Source of the DNA: Thermotogaceae bacterium
GTDB lineage: Bacteria; Thermotogota; Thermotogae; Thermotogales; Thermotogaceae
Direction: 5' to 3'
DNA: 64,000 nucleotides
Assembly (NCBI GenBank): GCA_026993805.1
Contig: JALWSA010000018.1
Location: forward strand, 1-64,000
A program made the translations under genes and the position numbers. Below the pieces are notes generated by a model, which saw only the letters and a list, made by a program, of their open reading frames with translations, did not search any database and had not been told where the DNA came from. Positions 52,979-61,701 of this stretch are shown piece after piece; the first letter of the stretch is position 1; every line of letters starts with the position of its first letter.

Positions 52979-53006
52979 TTGCATTACTTGAGTTGTTTGG
53001 TATAAT
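52979..53006 (+). promoter_or_regulatory. promoter of the first pilin gene
   Basis: TTGCAT (52979-52984), 16-bp spacer, perfect TATAAT (53001-53006) with extended -10 TGG; about 50-nt leader. Confidence 0.8.
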
Positions 53007-53063
53007 TGAAGGCAGTTTAATGGGAAGAACTTCTGTTAATTTTTTCAAAGGGGAGGTAAGACC

Positions 53064-53543
53064 ATGAAAAGATCTGGCAAAAAGATGAGGGCCGGCTTTA
53101 CTCTGATCGAATTACTGATCGTCCTTGCCATTATAGGTGCTCTCATGGCTATAGGTATTCCGATTTACACCAACGCTCTTCAGAATGCGAAAGCTACCAC
53201 CGTGGCGGCGAACATAAGGACTCTGGCAGATCAGATTAGGCTGGACATAACGCTAAATGGGAAAGCTTCTCATGAACTGTCACAAACAATAAGTACTCTT
53301 AACGATGCCACAAAGCTGGATATAAGCGGCTATATCAAGTTGGACGATTCCAGCAATTACGTTGCTGCTTATGTAGAAGGAGATGCTACCTTTGCAGTGT
53401 ACGCTGGATATATTGGAAGCGATGTTCCTCATGATAAAGTTGAAGACAAAATCAAAGGCTGTGACAATGTGATCACGGATAAGGATATCGACAGCGCTTC
53501 TTCGGTGCTGTGTGAAATAGAAGTCCCCAAAACTTCTTTCTGA
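53064..53543 (+). CDS. type IV pilin-like protein, copy 1
   Basis: 159 residues with a class III prepilin leader KRSGKKMRAG cut before FTLIELLIVLAIIGALMAIG; Glu5 of the mature protein is present. The globular part has two cysteines (KGCDN and VLCEIE) that could form the C-terminal disulfide loop. Exported and assembled by a type IV pilus or competence pseudopilus machine (not in the window). Own promoter and terminator; GGGGAGGTAAG precedes ATG. Confidence 0.9.
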   Translation: MKRSGKKMRAGFTLIELLIVLAIIGALMAIGIPIYTNALQNAKATTVAANIRTLADQIRLDITLNGKASHELSQTISTLNDATKLDISGYIKLDDSSNYVAAYVEGDATFAVYAGYIGSDVPHDKVEDKIKGCDNVITDKDIDSASSVLCEIEVPKTSF

Positions 53544-53572
53544 GAAGCGACTCTTTTAAAGCGCGCAACCCG

Positions 53573-53602
53573 AGCCCCCTTTTTGCGGGGGCTTTTGTTT
53601 TG
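53573..53602 (+). terminator. terminator of pilin copy 1
   Basis: GCCCCC / GGGGGC (53574-53579 / 53587-53592), 7-nt loop, TTTTGTTTT tail. Confidence 0.85.
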
Positions 53603-53670
53603 GAGTATTATAAAGATGCATAGCTGTTCATTTTTACAATAAGTTTGAATGTTGAGGGAGGGTGGTTTGG

Positions 53671-54090
53671 ATGAGGGCTGGATTCACCTTGATAGAGCTC
53701 ATGATAGTTTTAGCGATAATAGGAGCCTTGATGTCCATAGGTATTCCCATATACACGAACGCCCTTCAGAGTGCGAGAGCGGTCGTTGTAGCAGCGAACA
53801 TGCGCATGATCGTTGATACGGTGAGGATGGATTTGATATTGAACGGACACCCCTCTGCAACTGCTTCTGGTACAGAATATGATATATCTCAGTATGTTAA
53901 GATAGATGACTATCAGGACTACAAGCTTACCATAGAAGACAAGGGAAATTCTTTCGACGTCAAGGTAATCTATTCCGGTGCAAGTGCAAAACCCGATCTC
54001 GTCCTTGAGAAACTTTCGGGATGTGCCACCAAGACGATGACAGATGACAATTACCCGCTCTGTGAGTTAGAAGTTTCCAAGAGCTTTTGA
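53671..54090 (+). CDS. type IV pilin-like protein, copy 2
   Basis: 139 residues. The leader is only MRAG before FTLIELMIVLAIIGALMSIG, much shorter than in copy 1. The stalk helix is nearly identical to copy 1 (PIYTNALQSARA versus PIYTNALQNAKA), the globular domain differs, again with two cysteines (SGCAT and PLCELE). ATG 53671 is taken because GGGAGGGTGG precedes; GTG 53662 is in the SD. Its 3' end overlaps the convergent dus gene by 40 bp. Confidence 0.88.
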   Translation: MRAGFTLIELMIVLAIIGALMSIGIPIYTNALQSARAVVVAANMRMIVDTVRMDLILNGHPSATASGTEYDISQYVKIDDYQDYKLTIEDKGNSFDVKVIYSGASAKPDLVLEKLSGCATKTMTDDNYPLCELEVSKSF

Positions 54091-55007
54091 TATTTTTCTA
54101 TGACTCTCAAGGCGTCTTCAAGCGATTCAACCTTCATAAATTCGCTTCTGAAAGTCCGGGCGTTTGGAAGGCCTTTTGTGTAGCCTGCTATCAGTTTTCT
54201 GAATTCCACGACTCCTTTTCTTTCACCGAGAAATGCCGTGTTGTCCAACAGGTGGCGTTTCATCAACTCGATTCTTTCTTGTGCTGTTGGAATCTGGTAA
54301 TTTCCTTTTTCGAGGTAATCTTTCGTCTGCTGGAGTAGCCATGGATTCCCGATCGCGCCGCGTGCAAGCAAAACCCCATCCGCTCCTGAAAGCTCAAGCG
54401 CGGCTTTTGCATCTTCCGGGCTGAAAAGGTCCCCGCTAACGAACAGGGGAATCTCGCACACCTTGGCCGCTTCTTTAAGCGCTTTCCAGTCCGCTTTTCC
54501 AGAAAAACCTTGCCTGACAGTCCTTGCGTGTATGAAGATGGCGTCAACTCCTGCTTTCATGGCTATTTCGCAGATCTTCACCGAATCGTTTTTGTCCCAT
54601 CCAAGTCTTGTCTTCACCGTTAAATACCCTTTAACGACTTCTCTTAGTTCTTTTAGAACCCTTTCAAAGCGCCTCAAATCTTCAAGGAGCGCCCCGCCCA
54701 TTCCCTTTTTTATCACCTTTCTCACAGGACATCCTGCGTTAAGATCAAGGAAGGCTCCCTTTCCTTCAAGCTCTTTGAAGGCGCGTTTTAGCCAGTAAAG
54801 ATCCGCTCCGAATATTTGAACGCCGGTAAAAGGCTCGTCTGGAGCAGGAAGCATTTTCTGGACTACTGAAGGGCTTTCAAAGACGCTCCTTGCCGAGATC
54901 ATCTCGGTGAAGGCAAAGCACGCGCCGTGCTCGTATGAGATCTTTCTGAAGGGAAGGTTGGTGTATCCTGCCAAGGGTGCAAGTCCGATGTTGCAGGGAA
55001 ATTTCAT
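54051..55007 (-). CDS. dus: tRNA-dihydrouridine synthase
   Basis: 318 residues, FMN TIM-barrel: LAPLAGYTNLPFR at the N terminus, FTGVQIFG, LNAGCPVRKVIKKGMGGALL with the catalytic Cys, KTRLGWD, IFIHARTVRQGFSG and DGVLLARGAIGNPWL. Reduces uridine in tRNA D-loops. ATG 55007 overlaps the aminotransferase stop (ATGA); a longer frame to 55157 is shadow. Last gene of the pfkB-CBS-mtaB-aminotransferase-dus operon. Confidence 0.92.
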   Translation of the reverse strand: MKFPCNIGLAPLAGYTNLPFRKISYEHGACFAFTEMISARSVFESPSVVQKMLPAPDEPFTGVQIFGADLYWLKRAFKELEGKGAFLDLNAGCPVRKVIKKGMGGALLEDLRRFERVLKELREVVKGYLTVKTRLGWDKNDSVKICEIAMKAGVDAIFIHARTVRQGFSGKADWKALKEAAKVCEIPLFVSGDLFSPEDAKAALELSGADGVLLARGAIGNPWLLQQTKDYLEKGNYQIPTAQERIELMKRHLLDNTAFLGERKGVVEFRKLIAGYTKGLPNARTFRSEFMKVESLEDALRVIEKYQKLLETSNSQSG

Positions 55008-55768
55008 GGCTTGGCGGCAAACTCCTTGAATTTTTCTTTCAAGAGCTTGGTTATCTTGCCTGGGGCTTTGAAGGTTTTGCCCCCAATTTCTTTCACGGGA
55101 ACAATTTCTCTGCTGGTGTGTGTAAGAAAGATTTCGTCTGCCTGGAAGACTTCCCAAGGATGGACGAGCCGCTCAACGACCTTTATTCCGAGGCTTTTTG
55201 CAAGTTCTATCGTGTACTTTCTGGTTATCCCATCAAGGATTCCCGTTTCAATGGATGGGGTTACAAGAACGTCGTCTTTTACCAAAAACACGTTGGAAAA
55301 GCTTCCTTCGGCTAAAAAGCCGCTGCTCGATAGCATTAAAGCGTCGTAAAAATCGCCTTTAAGAACTCTTGCTAACATTATGTCCGTTCTTGATACGATC
55401 TTGAGCTGTGCGGGTATGGAGCTTTCGGGGGCCTTTCTTATTGGAGAGAATGTCACCCTTTCGCTTTTGAGCAGGTCCTTTAGCTCTTTCGCTTCTATAT
55501 AAAAGTCCCCGCCCGGCTCGACATATATCCTGAAATAGCTCTCGCTGGCTGTCTCTTTGGCGAGATCTTTCAGAATGGATAAAAGGTCGCTGCTTGTGAA
55601 AGGGATTTTAATGGAGACATAGCTTGCAGAGCGTTGCAGCCTTTTAAAGTGCTCATCAAAGGCAAAAGGTTTTTTGCCGTAGGTTCTTACAGTTTCATAG
55701 ATAACAGGGAGAAAAGTAGGAAAAGAAAGCTCTTCTATCTCTTTCTTACCATTTTTCACTATCTTCAT
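55004..55768 (-). CDS. class IV (BCAT/DAAT/ADCL-fold) aminotransferase-like protein
   Basis: 254 residues of the PLP fold-type IV. The C-terminal signature SGFLAEGSFSNVFLVKDDVLVTP and GILDGITRKYTIELA are clear; the PLP lysine should be that in QLKIVSRTD. Family members include branched-chain aminotransferase, D-amino acid aminotransferase and aminodeoxychorismate lyase, and the short length favours a PabC-like or uncertain role. Overlaps mtaB by 23 bp and dus by 4 bp. Confidence 0.8.
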   Translation of the reverse strand: MKIVKNGKKEIEELSFPTFLPVIYETVRTYGKKPFAFDEHFKRLQRSASYVSIKIPFTSSDLLSILKDLAKETASESYFRIYVEPGGDFYIEAKELKDLLKSERVTFSPIRKAPESSIPAQLKIVSRTDIMLARVLKGDFYDALMLSSSGFLAEGSFSNVFLVKDDVLVTPSIETGILDGITRKYTIELAKSLGIKVVERLVHPWEVFQADEIFLTHTSREIVPVKEIGGKTFKAPGKITKLLKEKFKEFAAKP

Positions 55769-57032
55769 GTTTTGACACCATGCCCGTATCCGTTACACCC
55801 ACGATAGTCACTTTTTCAAGTTTTCCTGGTCTGCCTCCGAGCATTTCATGGAGCTGGTAGTATTCGTCATAACCGGTGGAGAATCCGTTCCTTCTTCTTT
55901 CTATAAGGACCCTTACCCGCCTTCCAACAAGGAGATTTCTGTATTTTTTGGCCACTTCCCTCGCCACTTTTTCGAGTTCAGTAGCCCTGTCTCTTTTCAC
56001 ATTTCCAGGAAGCTGCCCTTTCATTTTCGCCGCAGGAGTGCCTTCTTTAGGAGAGAATCTGAATATGTGAACGCGGGAAATGAGCGCTTTTTCAACGATC
56101 TCCACACTCTTTTCAAAGTCTTCCGCTGTTTCGGTTGGAAATCCCACGATGACATCAGTTGTTATCGAAAAGACTTCGTCGATTTCACGGAGCTTTTCAA
56201 CGATTTTGAGAAAATCCGACGAAGTATACCCGCGTCCCATGAGCTTTAATATTCTGTCCGAACCGCTCTGGAGTGATAGGTGAAGGTGATGGCAGAGCTT
56301 CTCGGAATTTCGGAAGACATTTAAGATTCCATCCGTTATATCCTCTGGATTAAGAGAAGAAAGTCTGTATCTGAAGTCCCCTTCTATGGTTTCAATTTGC
56401 CTCAGAAGATCTTCCAGTTTCAGCCCTATATCAACACCATACCTTCCAAGGTTTATACCGGTGATAACAATTTCTTGATGGCCTTTGTTCACCAACTTTT
56501 TGACCTCTTCCACCACAAGCTCGAGCGGTTTGCTCCTTATCTTGGTTCCGCGGGCAAGCCTTATGGCACAGTAGGTGCATGCTCTATCACACCCATCTTC
56601 GACTTTGACGAATGCTCGAGTTTTACCGGCGTATCCAGAGCTGACAGATTCGACGGCACCGTCTCTGAGCCAGTATGCTTTGTCAACGAAACTGCCCTTT
56701 TTGAGGGATTCTATGTACTTGAAAATCTCCTTTTTCTCTTTATTTCCAAGAGCAATATCCGCTCCATCTTTTATGGCTTCTTCTGGTTTCAGCTGGGGGT
56801 AGCATCCTACAACAGCGATCTTCGAATTAGGGTGAGTTCTCCTAATCCTTCTTATCTCGTGTTGTACCTTTCTCTCGGCTGTGTTCGTTACTGCACATGA
56901 ATTTATGATATAGACATCTGCTTCTGCTTCCTGGGGAACTATTATGTGTCCTCTTTCTTCCAATCTCTCTGCAATGTATTCGCTTTCGTACTGGTTGACT
57001 TTGCAACCAAAGGTGATAATAGATATCTTCAC
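55746..57032 (-). CDS. mtaB: tRNA t6A37 methylthiotransferase MtaB
   Basis: 428 residues. UPF0004 domain with three cluster cysteines (TFGCKVNQYES, INSCAVTN, VGCYPQ), radical SAM site DGCDRACTYCAIR, ITGINLGRYG and a C-terminal TRAM-like domain. TFGCKVNQ and SCAVTN favour MtaB over MiaB or RimO. Adds methylthio groups to t6A37 in tRNA using two [4Fe-4S] clusters and SAM. GTG 57032 overlaps the CBS gene stop (GTGA). Confidence 0.92.
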   Translation of the reverse strand: MKISIITFGCKVNQYESEYIAERLEERGHIIVPQEAEADVYIINSCAVTNTAERKVQHEIRRIRRTHPNSKIAVVGCYPQLKPEEAIKDGADIALGNKEKKEIFKYIESLKKGSFVDKAYWLRDGAVESVSSGYAGKTRAFVKVEDGCDRACTYCAIRLARGTKIRSKPLELVVEEVKKLVNKGHQEIVITGINLGRYGVDIGLKLEDLLRQIETIEGDFRYRLSSLNPEDITDGILNVFRNSEKLCHHLHLSLQSGSDRILKLMGRGYTSSDFLKIVEKLREIDEVFSITTDVIVGFPTETAEDFEKSVEIVEKALISRVHIFRFSPKEGTPAAKMKGQLPGNVKRDRATELEKVAREVAKKYRNLLVGRRVRVLIERRRNGFSTGYDEYYQLHEMLGGRPGKLEKVTIVGVTDTGMVSKHEDSEKW

Positions 57033-57478
57033 TCGAGTCCTCCCTCCAAGGCTGCCTTCAACACATCTATCTTGGTTATTATCCCGACAAGTCTTCCATC
57101 GTTATCGACCACGGGAATAGTCTTTATGTTGTGTCTCATCATCAGGTCTGCTGCGTGTATGAGCGGTGCGTCTTCTTTTATGACTATGGGTGGTTTGCTC
57201 ATGTATTCGCTGACCTTGTGCTCACGAATCCTGGCCATGTTCTTAACAAACTGGTTGGTGTCGGGCAAGAAGGATGCGGATTGCAAGAGGGCGAAATAAC
57301 TGGGAATGGAGGCTTTCATAATGTCGTTATCTGTTATGAATCCGACGACCTTCATATCTTCGTCCACCACGGGAATTCCAGTTACAAATTGTTTTGACAT
57401 CATGTCTATGACCCTTTCCACAGTTTCATCCTCAAAAACCGCGGATATATCGAATACCATTACATCTGAGACTTTCAT
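57029..57478 (-). CDS. two-CBS-domain protein
   Basis: 149 residues with two CBS motifs: KVSDVMVFDISAVFEDETV ... VVGFITDNDIMKA and KVSEYMSKPPIVIKEDAPL ... LVGIITKIDVLKA, each a ligand half-site for AMP, ATP or SAM. No effector domain, so it likely regulates a partner by protein contact. One base separates its ATG from the PfkB kinase stop, and it overlaps mtaB by 4 bp. Confidence 0.85.
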   Translation of the reverse strand: MKVSDVMVFDISAVFEDETVERVIDMMSKQFVTGIPVVDEDMKVVGFITDNDIMKASIPSYFALLQSASFLPDTNQFVKNMARIREHKVSEYMSKPPIVIKEDAPLIHAADLMMRHNIKTIPVVDNDGRLVGIITKIDVLKAALEGGLE

Positions 57479-57479
57479 G

Positions 57480-58442
57480 TTATCCCACCCTCTCGATCTC
57501 GAAGTACTGCATGAATGTTTCTATTTCATCAAGGCTGGGCAATTCTTTTTCGGCTGTTCTCGTGCTGGCGAGAGCAGCCACATACCCGAACTTTCCTATT
57601 TCCAGCATATCTCTTTCTCCTTGGAGATATTTGTAAACCATCCCGGCAACATAGGTATCTCCCGTTCCGAGCAAGTGAGAGTAATCTATCTCTATCGTGG
57701 GACCGATTATGTACGAAGCTTCGTCAAGGACGAGCACATCTTTGTCTATGAAATAAGAGAGAACAGCCAGTTTTGCTCCCGTTTTGAGGAGTTCCTTACC
57801 AGCGCTGACGAAGTCTTCAAGGGTCTTTAGATCTTTCCCCAAAAGGGTGTGGCTTGCCCTAAAATCCGGTTTTATGACATCTGGCATGGCGTCGTTTTCG
57901 TAAAGGGTTATGATGTATGGGTCGCGCACTTCCATAAAGGCAGGCACGCCTTTTTCTTTTGCCATCTTGACCATCTTCACATAGATATCCCTTGGGGCGT
58001 TTACGGGAATGCTACCGGAGATCACCACCGCTTCAACTCTCGTGAGAGACATGGCGTATCTTCTGAGTATGTGCTCTATGTCTTTTTCTTCTATTTCGGG
58101 ACCAGGAGAATTTATCTCGGTTATGGTGTGTGATTTTTCGTCTATTATCGCGATGTTCTCTCTTGTCTCTTCTTTTATAAAGACGAAGTTCGTCGTGATG
58201 AGATTGCTCGCCTTTCTCAGTTCTTCCAGAAGGATCCTTCCCATGTATCCGCCCAAAAAGCCGGTGGCGATGGAAGGGATTCCGAGTTTTGCCAGTGCCA
58301 GAGAAACATTTATTCCCTTTCCACCGGGGCTCAGAGTCATCTTTTCTTTGGAAGAGACCCTGTGGAGCTTGTCCACCTTGAATCCATCTATGAATATCTC
58401 CCTATCGAGCGCGGGGTTTAAAGTCACCGTCAAGACCTTCAA
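57480..58442 (-). CDS. PfkB-type phosphosugar kinase (1-phosphofructokinase/tagatose-6-P kinase family)
   Basis: 320 residues. TVTLNPALDREIFID and LSPGGKGINVSLALAKLG form the sugar-side motifs of the FruK/LacC group. The nucleotide/catalytic loop reads LLGTGDTYVAGM, where most family members have GAGD; the catalytic Asp is kept. Substrate (fructose-1-phosphate, tagatose-6-phosphate or another) cannot be fixed; no PTS gene is nearby. TTG 58442 follows GGCGAGGTGAT. A possible extended -10 (TGG-TAAAAT, 58471-58463) lies just upstream. Confidence 0.82.
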   Translation of the reverse strand: MKVLTVTLNPALDREIFIDGFKVDKLHRVSSKEKMTLSPGGKGINVSLALAKLGIPSIATGFLGGYMGRILLEELRKASNLITTNFVFIKEETRENIAIIDEKSHTITEINSPGPEIEEKDIEHILRRYAMSLTRVEAVVISGSIPVNAPRDIYVKMVKMAKEKGVPAFMEVRDPYIITLYENDAMPDVIKPDFRASHTLLGKDLKTLEDFVSAGKELLKTGAKLAVLSYFIDKDVLVLDEASYIIGPTIEIDYSHLLGTGDTYVAGMVYKYLQGERDMLEIGKFGYVAALASTRTAEKELPSLDEIETFMQYFEIERVG

Positions 58443-58586
58443 AAGGATCACCTCGCCGTCCAATTTTACCACAAAGGGTCGAAGTTGATTTGTTTTAAAA
58501 AAGGAAATGATATCGGATGGAAGGGCAAATCTGGAAAGCGGAGTCGTTTGGGGTGGTGCGAAAACGAGAATGGATATCGTCAGGGT

Positions 58587-58700
58587 TTAGAGATTTTCAA
58601 GGATTCTTTTGAACTCTTCTGGGGTTATTCCTATCTCTCGAATAATTTTTCTTATAAGCGGTTTGGGCAGATTTGGATCAACAATGGGAAGACGACTCAT
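58587..58700 (-). pseudogene. minimal HicA-like remnant
   Basis: 37 codons, start ATG 58700 overlapping the hicB stop (ATGA), stop TAA 58589-58587. The product opens SRLPIVDP, like the beginning of HicA, and ends PLIRKIIREIGITPEEFKRI, like the C-terminal helix of HicA. The middle ~25 residues holding the catalytic histidine are missing, so toxin activity is not expected. Either an internally deleted toxin or a small coupled peptide with a new role. Confidence 0.55.
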
Positions 58701-58915
58701 ACCTGCACTTCTATCATCTCAAGGGCTACGAACTCCTGGGCGTCTACTTCTTTTCCCGTTTCTTCTAAAACAAGCAGGAGTACTTCCTTCAAATTCCTTC
58801 TCACTTCTTCCAAGGTGTTTCCAACGGTGTGAGCACCGGGTACATCCGGAACGATCCCGATGTATTGCTTTGTCTCTGGATCGTATTCGATGATGGCGGC
58901 AAGTCTCTTTCGCAT
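58697..58915 (-). CDS. hicB: HicB-family antitoxin-like protein
   Basis: 72 residues with the HicB fold: [27 protein letters not shown] and [19 protein letters not shown]. The short form lacks a C-terminal ribbon-helix-helix DNA-binding domain. A 16-bp palindrome TCCTTT-TAGT-AAAGGA lies 50 bp upstream (58964-58979). Followed by a tiny HicA-like remnant, so it may be an orphan antitoxin. GGAGGGATATGA precedes the ATG. Confidence 0.82.
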   Translation of the reverse strand: MRKRLAAIIEYDPETKQYIGIVPDVPGAHTVGNTLEEVRRNLKEVLLLVLEETGKEVDAQEFVALEMIEVQV

Positions 58916-58963
58916 TCATATCCCTCCTTTCGAGCCATACTTTGATGTGATTTGCCATTTTGC

Positions 58964-58979
58964 TCCTTTTAGTAAAGGA
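58964..58979. promoter_or_regulatory. palindrome upstream of hicB
   Basis: TCCTTT-TAGT-AAAGGA, 6-bp arms, in the divergent region between hicB and mtnA; operator role is inferred. Confidence 0.35.
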
Positions 58980-59122
58980 TCGTTTCGGTTAAATTGTAGC
59001 ATAGGGAGAAAATGGGTCTTGTTAGGTTATTTTGCGTGGCAAAGAGCGGACCGATTCACCGGTTCATCAAGGGCGCCGTGGATGTTAAAATCGCTTCGAA
59101 AAGACGAGAAGGAGGGATCCGG

Positions 59123-60166
59123 GTGATAGACACGATCACCATGAAGTGGAAGGACTGGACGCTCTATCTCATAGATCAGAGGAAGTTACCACTCGAAGAG
59201 ATATATGTTCCGTGCAGTGACTTTCGTGAAGTGGCAAGTGCCATCAAGGAGATGATAGTTCGCGGAGCTCCCGCTATAGGAGCCACGGCGGCCTTTGGCT
59301 TCGCACTCGGAGCAAGGGAGATGGCAGGGAAGGCGAGCGATTGGGGAGATTTCCTGGAGAAGATGAAGAAAGTGAAGGAGACGCTTGCCAAGACAAGGCC
59401 GACCGCGGTGAACCTTTTCTGGGCGCTTGAGAGAATGGAAAGGGTGATGAAGGAATTCGGGCACCTTAACGGCATCGCCGAAAGGCTCGAAGAGGAGGCA
59501 ATAAAGATAGCCCAGGAAGACATAGAGACCAACAAGGCGATAGGAAGGCATGGAGCGCAATTGATAGAAGATGGAACGGCACTGCTCACTCACTGCAACA
59601 CGGGTTCACTTGCCACGGTCGATTACGGAACGGCTCTTGGGGTCATAAGGACCGCGCACGAGCAGGGAAAGAAGATAAAGGTCTTCGTTGATGAGACCCG
59701 CCCCTACCTTCAGGGAGCAAGGCTTACCGCGTGGGAGCTTATGAAGTACGGAATAGAAGCCATCCTGATATCTGACAATATGGCGGGATGGATGATGAAG
59801 AAGGGCCTTGTGGACATGGTTATAGTGGGGGCGGACAGAGTTGTTGCCAACGGAGATGTTGCAAACAAGATCGGAACATACAGTTTGGCAGTCCTCGCAA
59901 AGCACCATTCAATACCCTTTTACACGGCTCTTCCGACAAGCACGATAGATCTTTCCAAAAAAACGGGAGATGAGATCCCGATAGAAGAGAGAAGCGAAGA
60001 CGAAGTCACGCACTGTGGCGGCAGAAGGATTGCCCCGGAAGGCGTGAAGGTTATGAACCCGGCGTTTGATGTAACGCCCGCAGAGCTCGTAACGGGGATA
60101 ATCACGGAAAAGGGAATAATAAAGCCACCTTATGAAGAGAACATAAGGAAAGTCGTGGGCTCATGA
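59123..60166 (+). CDS. mtnA: S-methyl-5-thioribose-1-phosphate isomerase-like protein
   Basis: 347 residues. The isomerase motifs are RGAPAIGATAAFG, the catalytic cysteine in THCNTGSLATVDYGTALG and the aspartate in VIVGADRVVANGDVANKIGT. Closely resembles Thermotoga MtnA. It isomerises methylthioribose-1-P to methylthioribulose-1-P in methionine salvage, though relatives act on 5-deoxyribose-1-P or ribose-1,5-bisphosphate. GTG 59123 (GAAGGAGGGA upstream) is chosen; a frame reaching back to 59012 is an unlikely extension. It overlaps the FGGY kinase start (ATGA). Confidence 0.9.
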   Translation: MIDTITMKWKDWTLYLIDQRKLPLEEIYVPCSDFREVASAIKEMIVRGAPAIGATAAFGFALGAREMAGKASDWGDFLEKMKKVKETLAKTRPTAVNLFWALERMERVMKEFGHLNGIAERLEEEAIKIAQEDIETNKAIGRHGAQLIEDGTALLTHCNTGSLATVDYGTALGVIRTAHEQGKKIKVFVDETRPYLQGARLTAWELMKYGIEAILISDNMAGWMMKKGLVDMVIVGADRVVANGDVANKIGTYSLAVLAKHHSIPFYTALPTSTIDLSKKTGDEIPIEERSEDEVTHCGGRRIAPEGVKVMNPAFDVTPAELVTGIITEKGIIKPPYEENIRKVVGS

Positions 60167-61701
60167 AGGATCTGGCGCTCGTCGTAGATGTTGGTACCCA
60201 GAGAATGAAAGTCTCTCTGATCTCTCCGAAAGGTGAGATCCTGAAAAAGGAAGCGGGGGAGTACGATCCCCCGTATGTGAGTTTACAGCCTGGATGGGCG
60301 GAAAAAGATCCGGATGATTACTGGAAGATGTTTCTCTCCCTTGCAAAAAGGGTTTTAGAAGGGTTTGAGAAGAGAGTCGGCGCAGTTGCGGTTACAACGC
60401 AAAGAGACAGCCTTGTGTTTCTTGACGAGAACGCAAACGCCCTGCGTCCGGTGATTCTCTGGCTCGACCACAGACTTGCTTCTTTTGACCTTAAGCTAAA
60501 TCCCTTCGAGCGGCTCATCTACACATTGGCGGGAAAGTGGCGCACGATCATGAATGTTTACAGGCAGGCAAAGCTCAACTGGGTGCGCCAGAACCAGCCT
60601 CAGATCTGGAAAAAGACTCACAAAATAGTACAGCTTTCGGGTTACTTCATCGCCAAGATGACTGGCCGTTTCGTTGACTCGGTCGCGTCTCAGATAGGTC
60701 ACATACCCTTCGACTACAAAAGAAGAAGATGGTGCACGAAAAGGGATATAAAGTACAAGCTCTTTTACATTCCCGAAGAAAAGCTTCCCGAGCTCGTCGA
60801 GCCGGGAACGGTCATAGGAAAACTCAAAAGAGAAGTTGCGGACGAGCTTGGAATAGACGCTTTCATGGTCGCGGCTGGCTCTGACAAAGGATGCGAGACC
60901 CTGGGGCTTTGCGTTCTTGCGGATGATGAAGCGTCGCTCAGCCTTTCAACTACCGCAACCGTCCAAACAACGACGAGAAAGTACTTCGAGACCCTTCCAC
61001 ACCTTCCGCCATATCCGGGAATGGTGGAAGGTACATACAACCCGGAAGTCGAGATATTCCGGGGATTCTGGCTTGTTCGTTGGTTTCGGGACGAGTTCGC
61101 CCACCTTGAAAAGGAGCTCTCAAGGAAAAGAAGCATCGAAGCCGAAAAGCTCCTTGACGAGCTTTTGCACAAAGCAGAGCCGGGGTCCTTGGGCCTTATA
61201 ACCCAGCCTTTCTGGACACCCGGGCTCGATAACCCAGAAGCAAGGGGCGCGATAGTCGGTTTTTCAAGCTTTCACAGAAGAGAGCATGTCTACAGATCGA
61301 TAATAGAAGGTCTCTTCTATGCCCTAAGGGACGGAATGGAGAGAATGGAAAGAAGGGGAAAGATCTCTTTCAGGGCAGTCAAAGTTGCGGGCGGCGGGAG
61401 CGGGAGCGATGAAGTGGTCAAAATCGCCGCTTCCGTTCTGAACCTTCCAGTTTACCGGGACAGAAGGGGAGAAGCGGCTTCTATCGGTGCCGCAGCGGCC
61501 GCCTTCAAAGGGATAGGAATATACAAAGACATAGCCAGTGCGGCAAAAGAAATGTGCGACCTTGAAGGACCTTTCGAGCCAGACCCGAAAGATGCCAACC
61601 TTTACGAAGAGCTTTACAAAAGAGTTTACAAAAAGCTCTATTCAAGGCTTCAAAAGCTCTACAAAAACCTTCAGAAGATATACAAGGGGGCGGGAAGTTG
61701 A
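60163..61701 (+). CDS. FGGY-family carbohydrate kinase
   Basis: 512 residues. Phosphate-1 motif VVDVGTQRMKVSLIS, sugar-site TTQRDSLVFLDENANALRPVI with LWLDHR, and the FGGY-type nucleotide site VKVAGGGSGSDEVVKIAASVL. The C-terminal ~35 residues form a basic repetitive helix (LYKRVYKKLY, LQKLYKNLQKIY) not usual in xylulokinases. Substrate unknown. ATGA coupling to mtnA suggests that it phosphorylates a pentose or 5-substituted ribose used by the isomerase; typical MtnK is a different fold, so this would be an alternative. Confidence 0.85.
   Translation: MKDLALVVDVGTQRMKVSLISPKGEILKKEAGEYDPPYVSLQPGWAEKDPDDYWKMFLSLAKRVLEGFEKRVGAVAVTTQRDSLVFLDENANALRPVILWLDHRLASFDLKLNPFERLIYTLAGKWRTIMNVYRQAKLNWVRQNQPQIWKKTHKIVQLSGYFIAKMTGRFVDSVASQIGHIPFDYKRRRWCTKRDIKYKLFYIPEEKLPELVEPGTVIGKLKREVADELGIDAFMVAAGSDKGCETLGLCVLADDEASLSLSTTATVQTTTRKYFETLPHLPPYPGMVEGTYNPEVEIFRGFWLVRWFRDEFAHLEKELSRKRSIEAEKLLDELLHKAEPGSLGLITQPFWTPGLDNPEARGAIVGFSSFHRREHVYRSIIEGLFYALRDGMERMERRGKISFRAVKVAGGGSGSDEVVKIAASVLNLPVYRDRRGEAASIGAAAAAFKGIGIYKDIASAAKEMCDLEGPFEPDPKDANLYEELYKRVYKKLYSRLQKLYKNLQKIYKGAGS

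Noticed and set aside
58473-58586. Possible gene upstream of pfkB
   Set aside because: Short, no frame with SD; probably only promoter sequence and the end of the hicA remnant.
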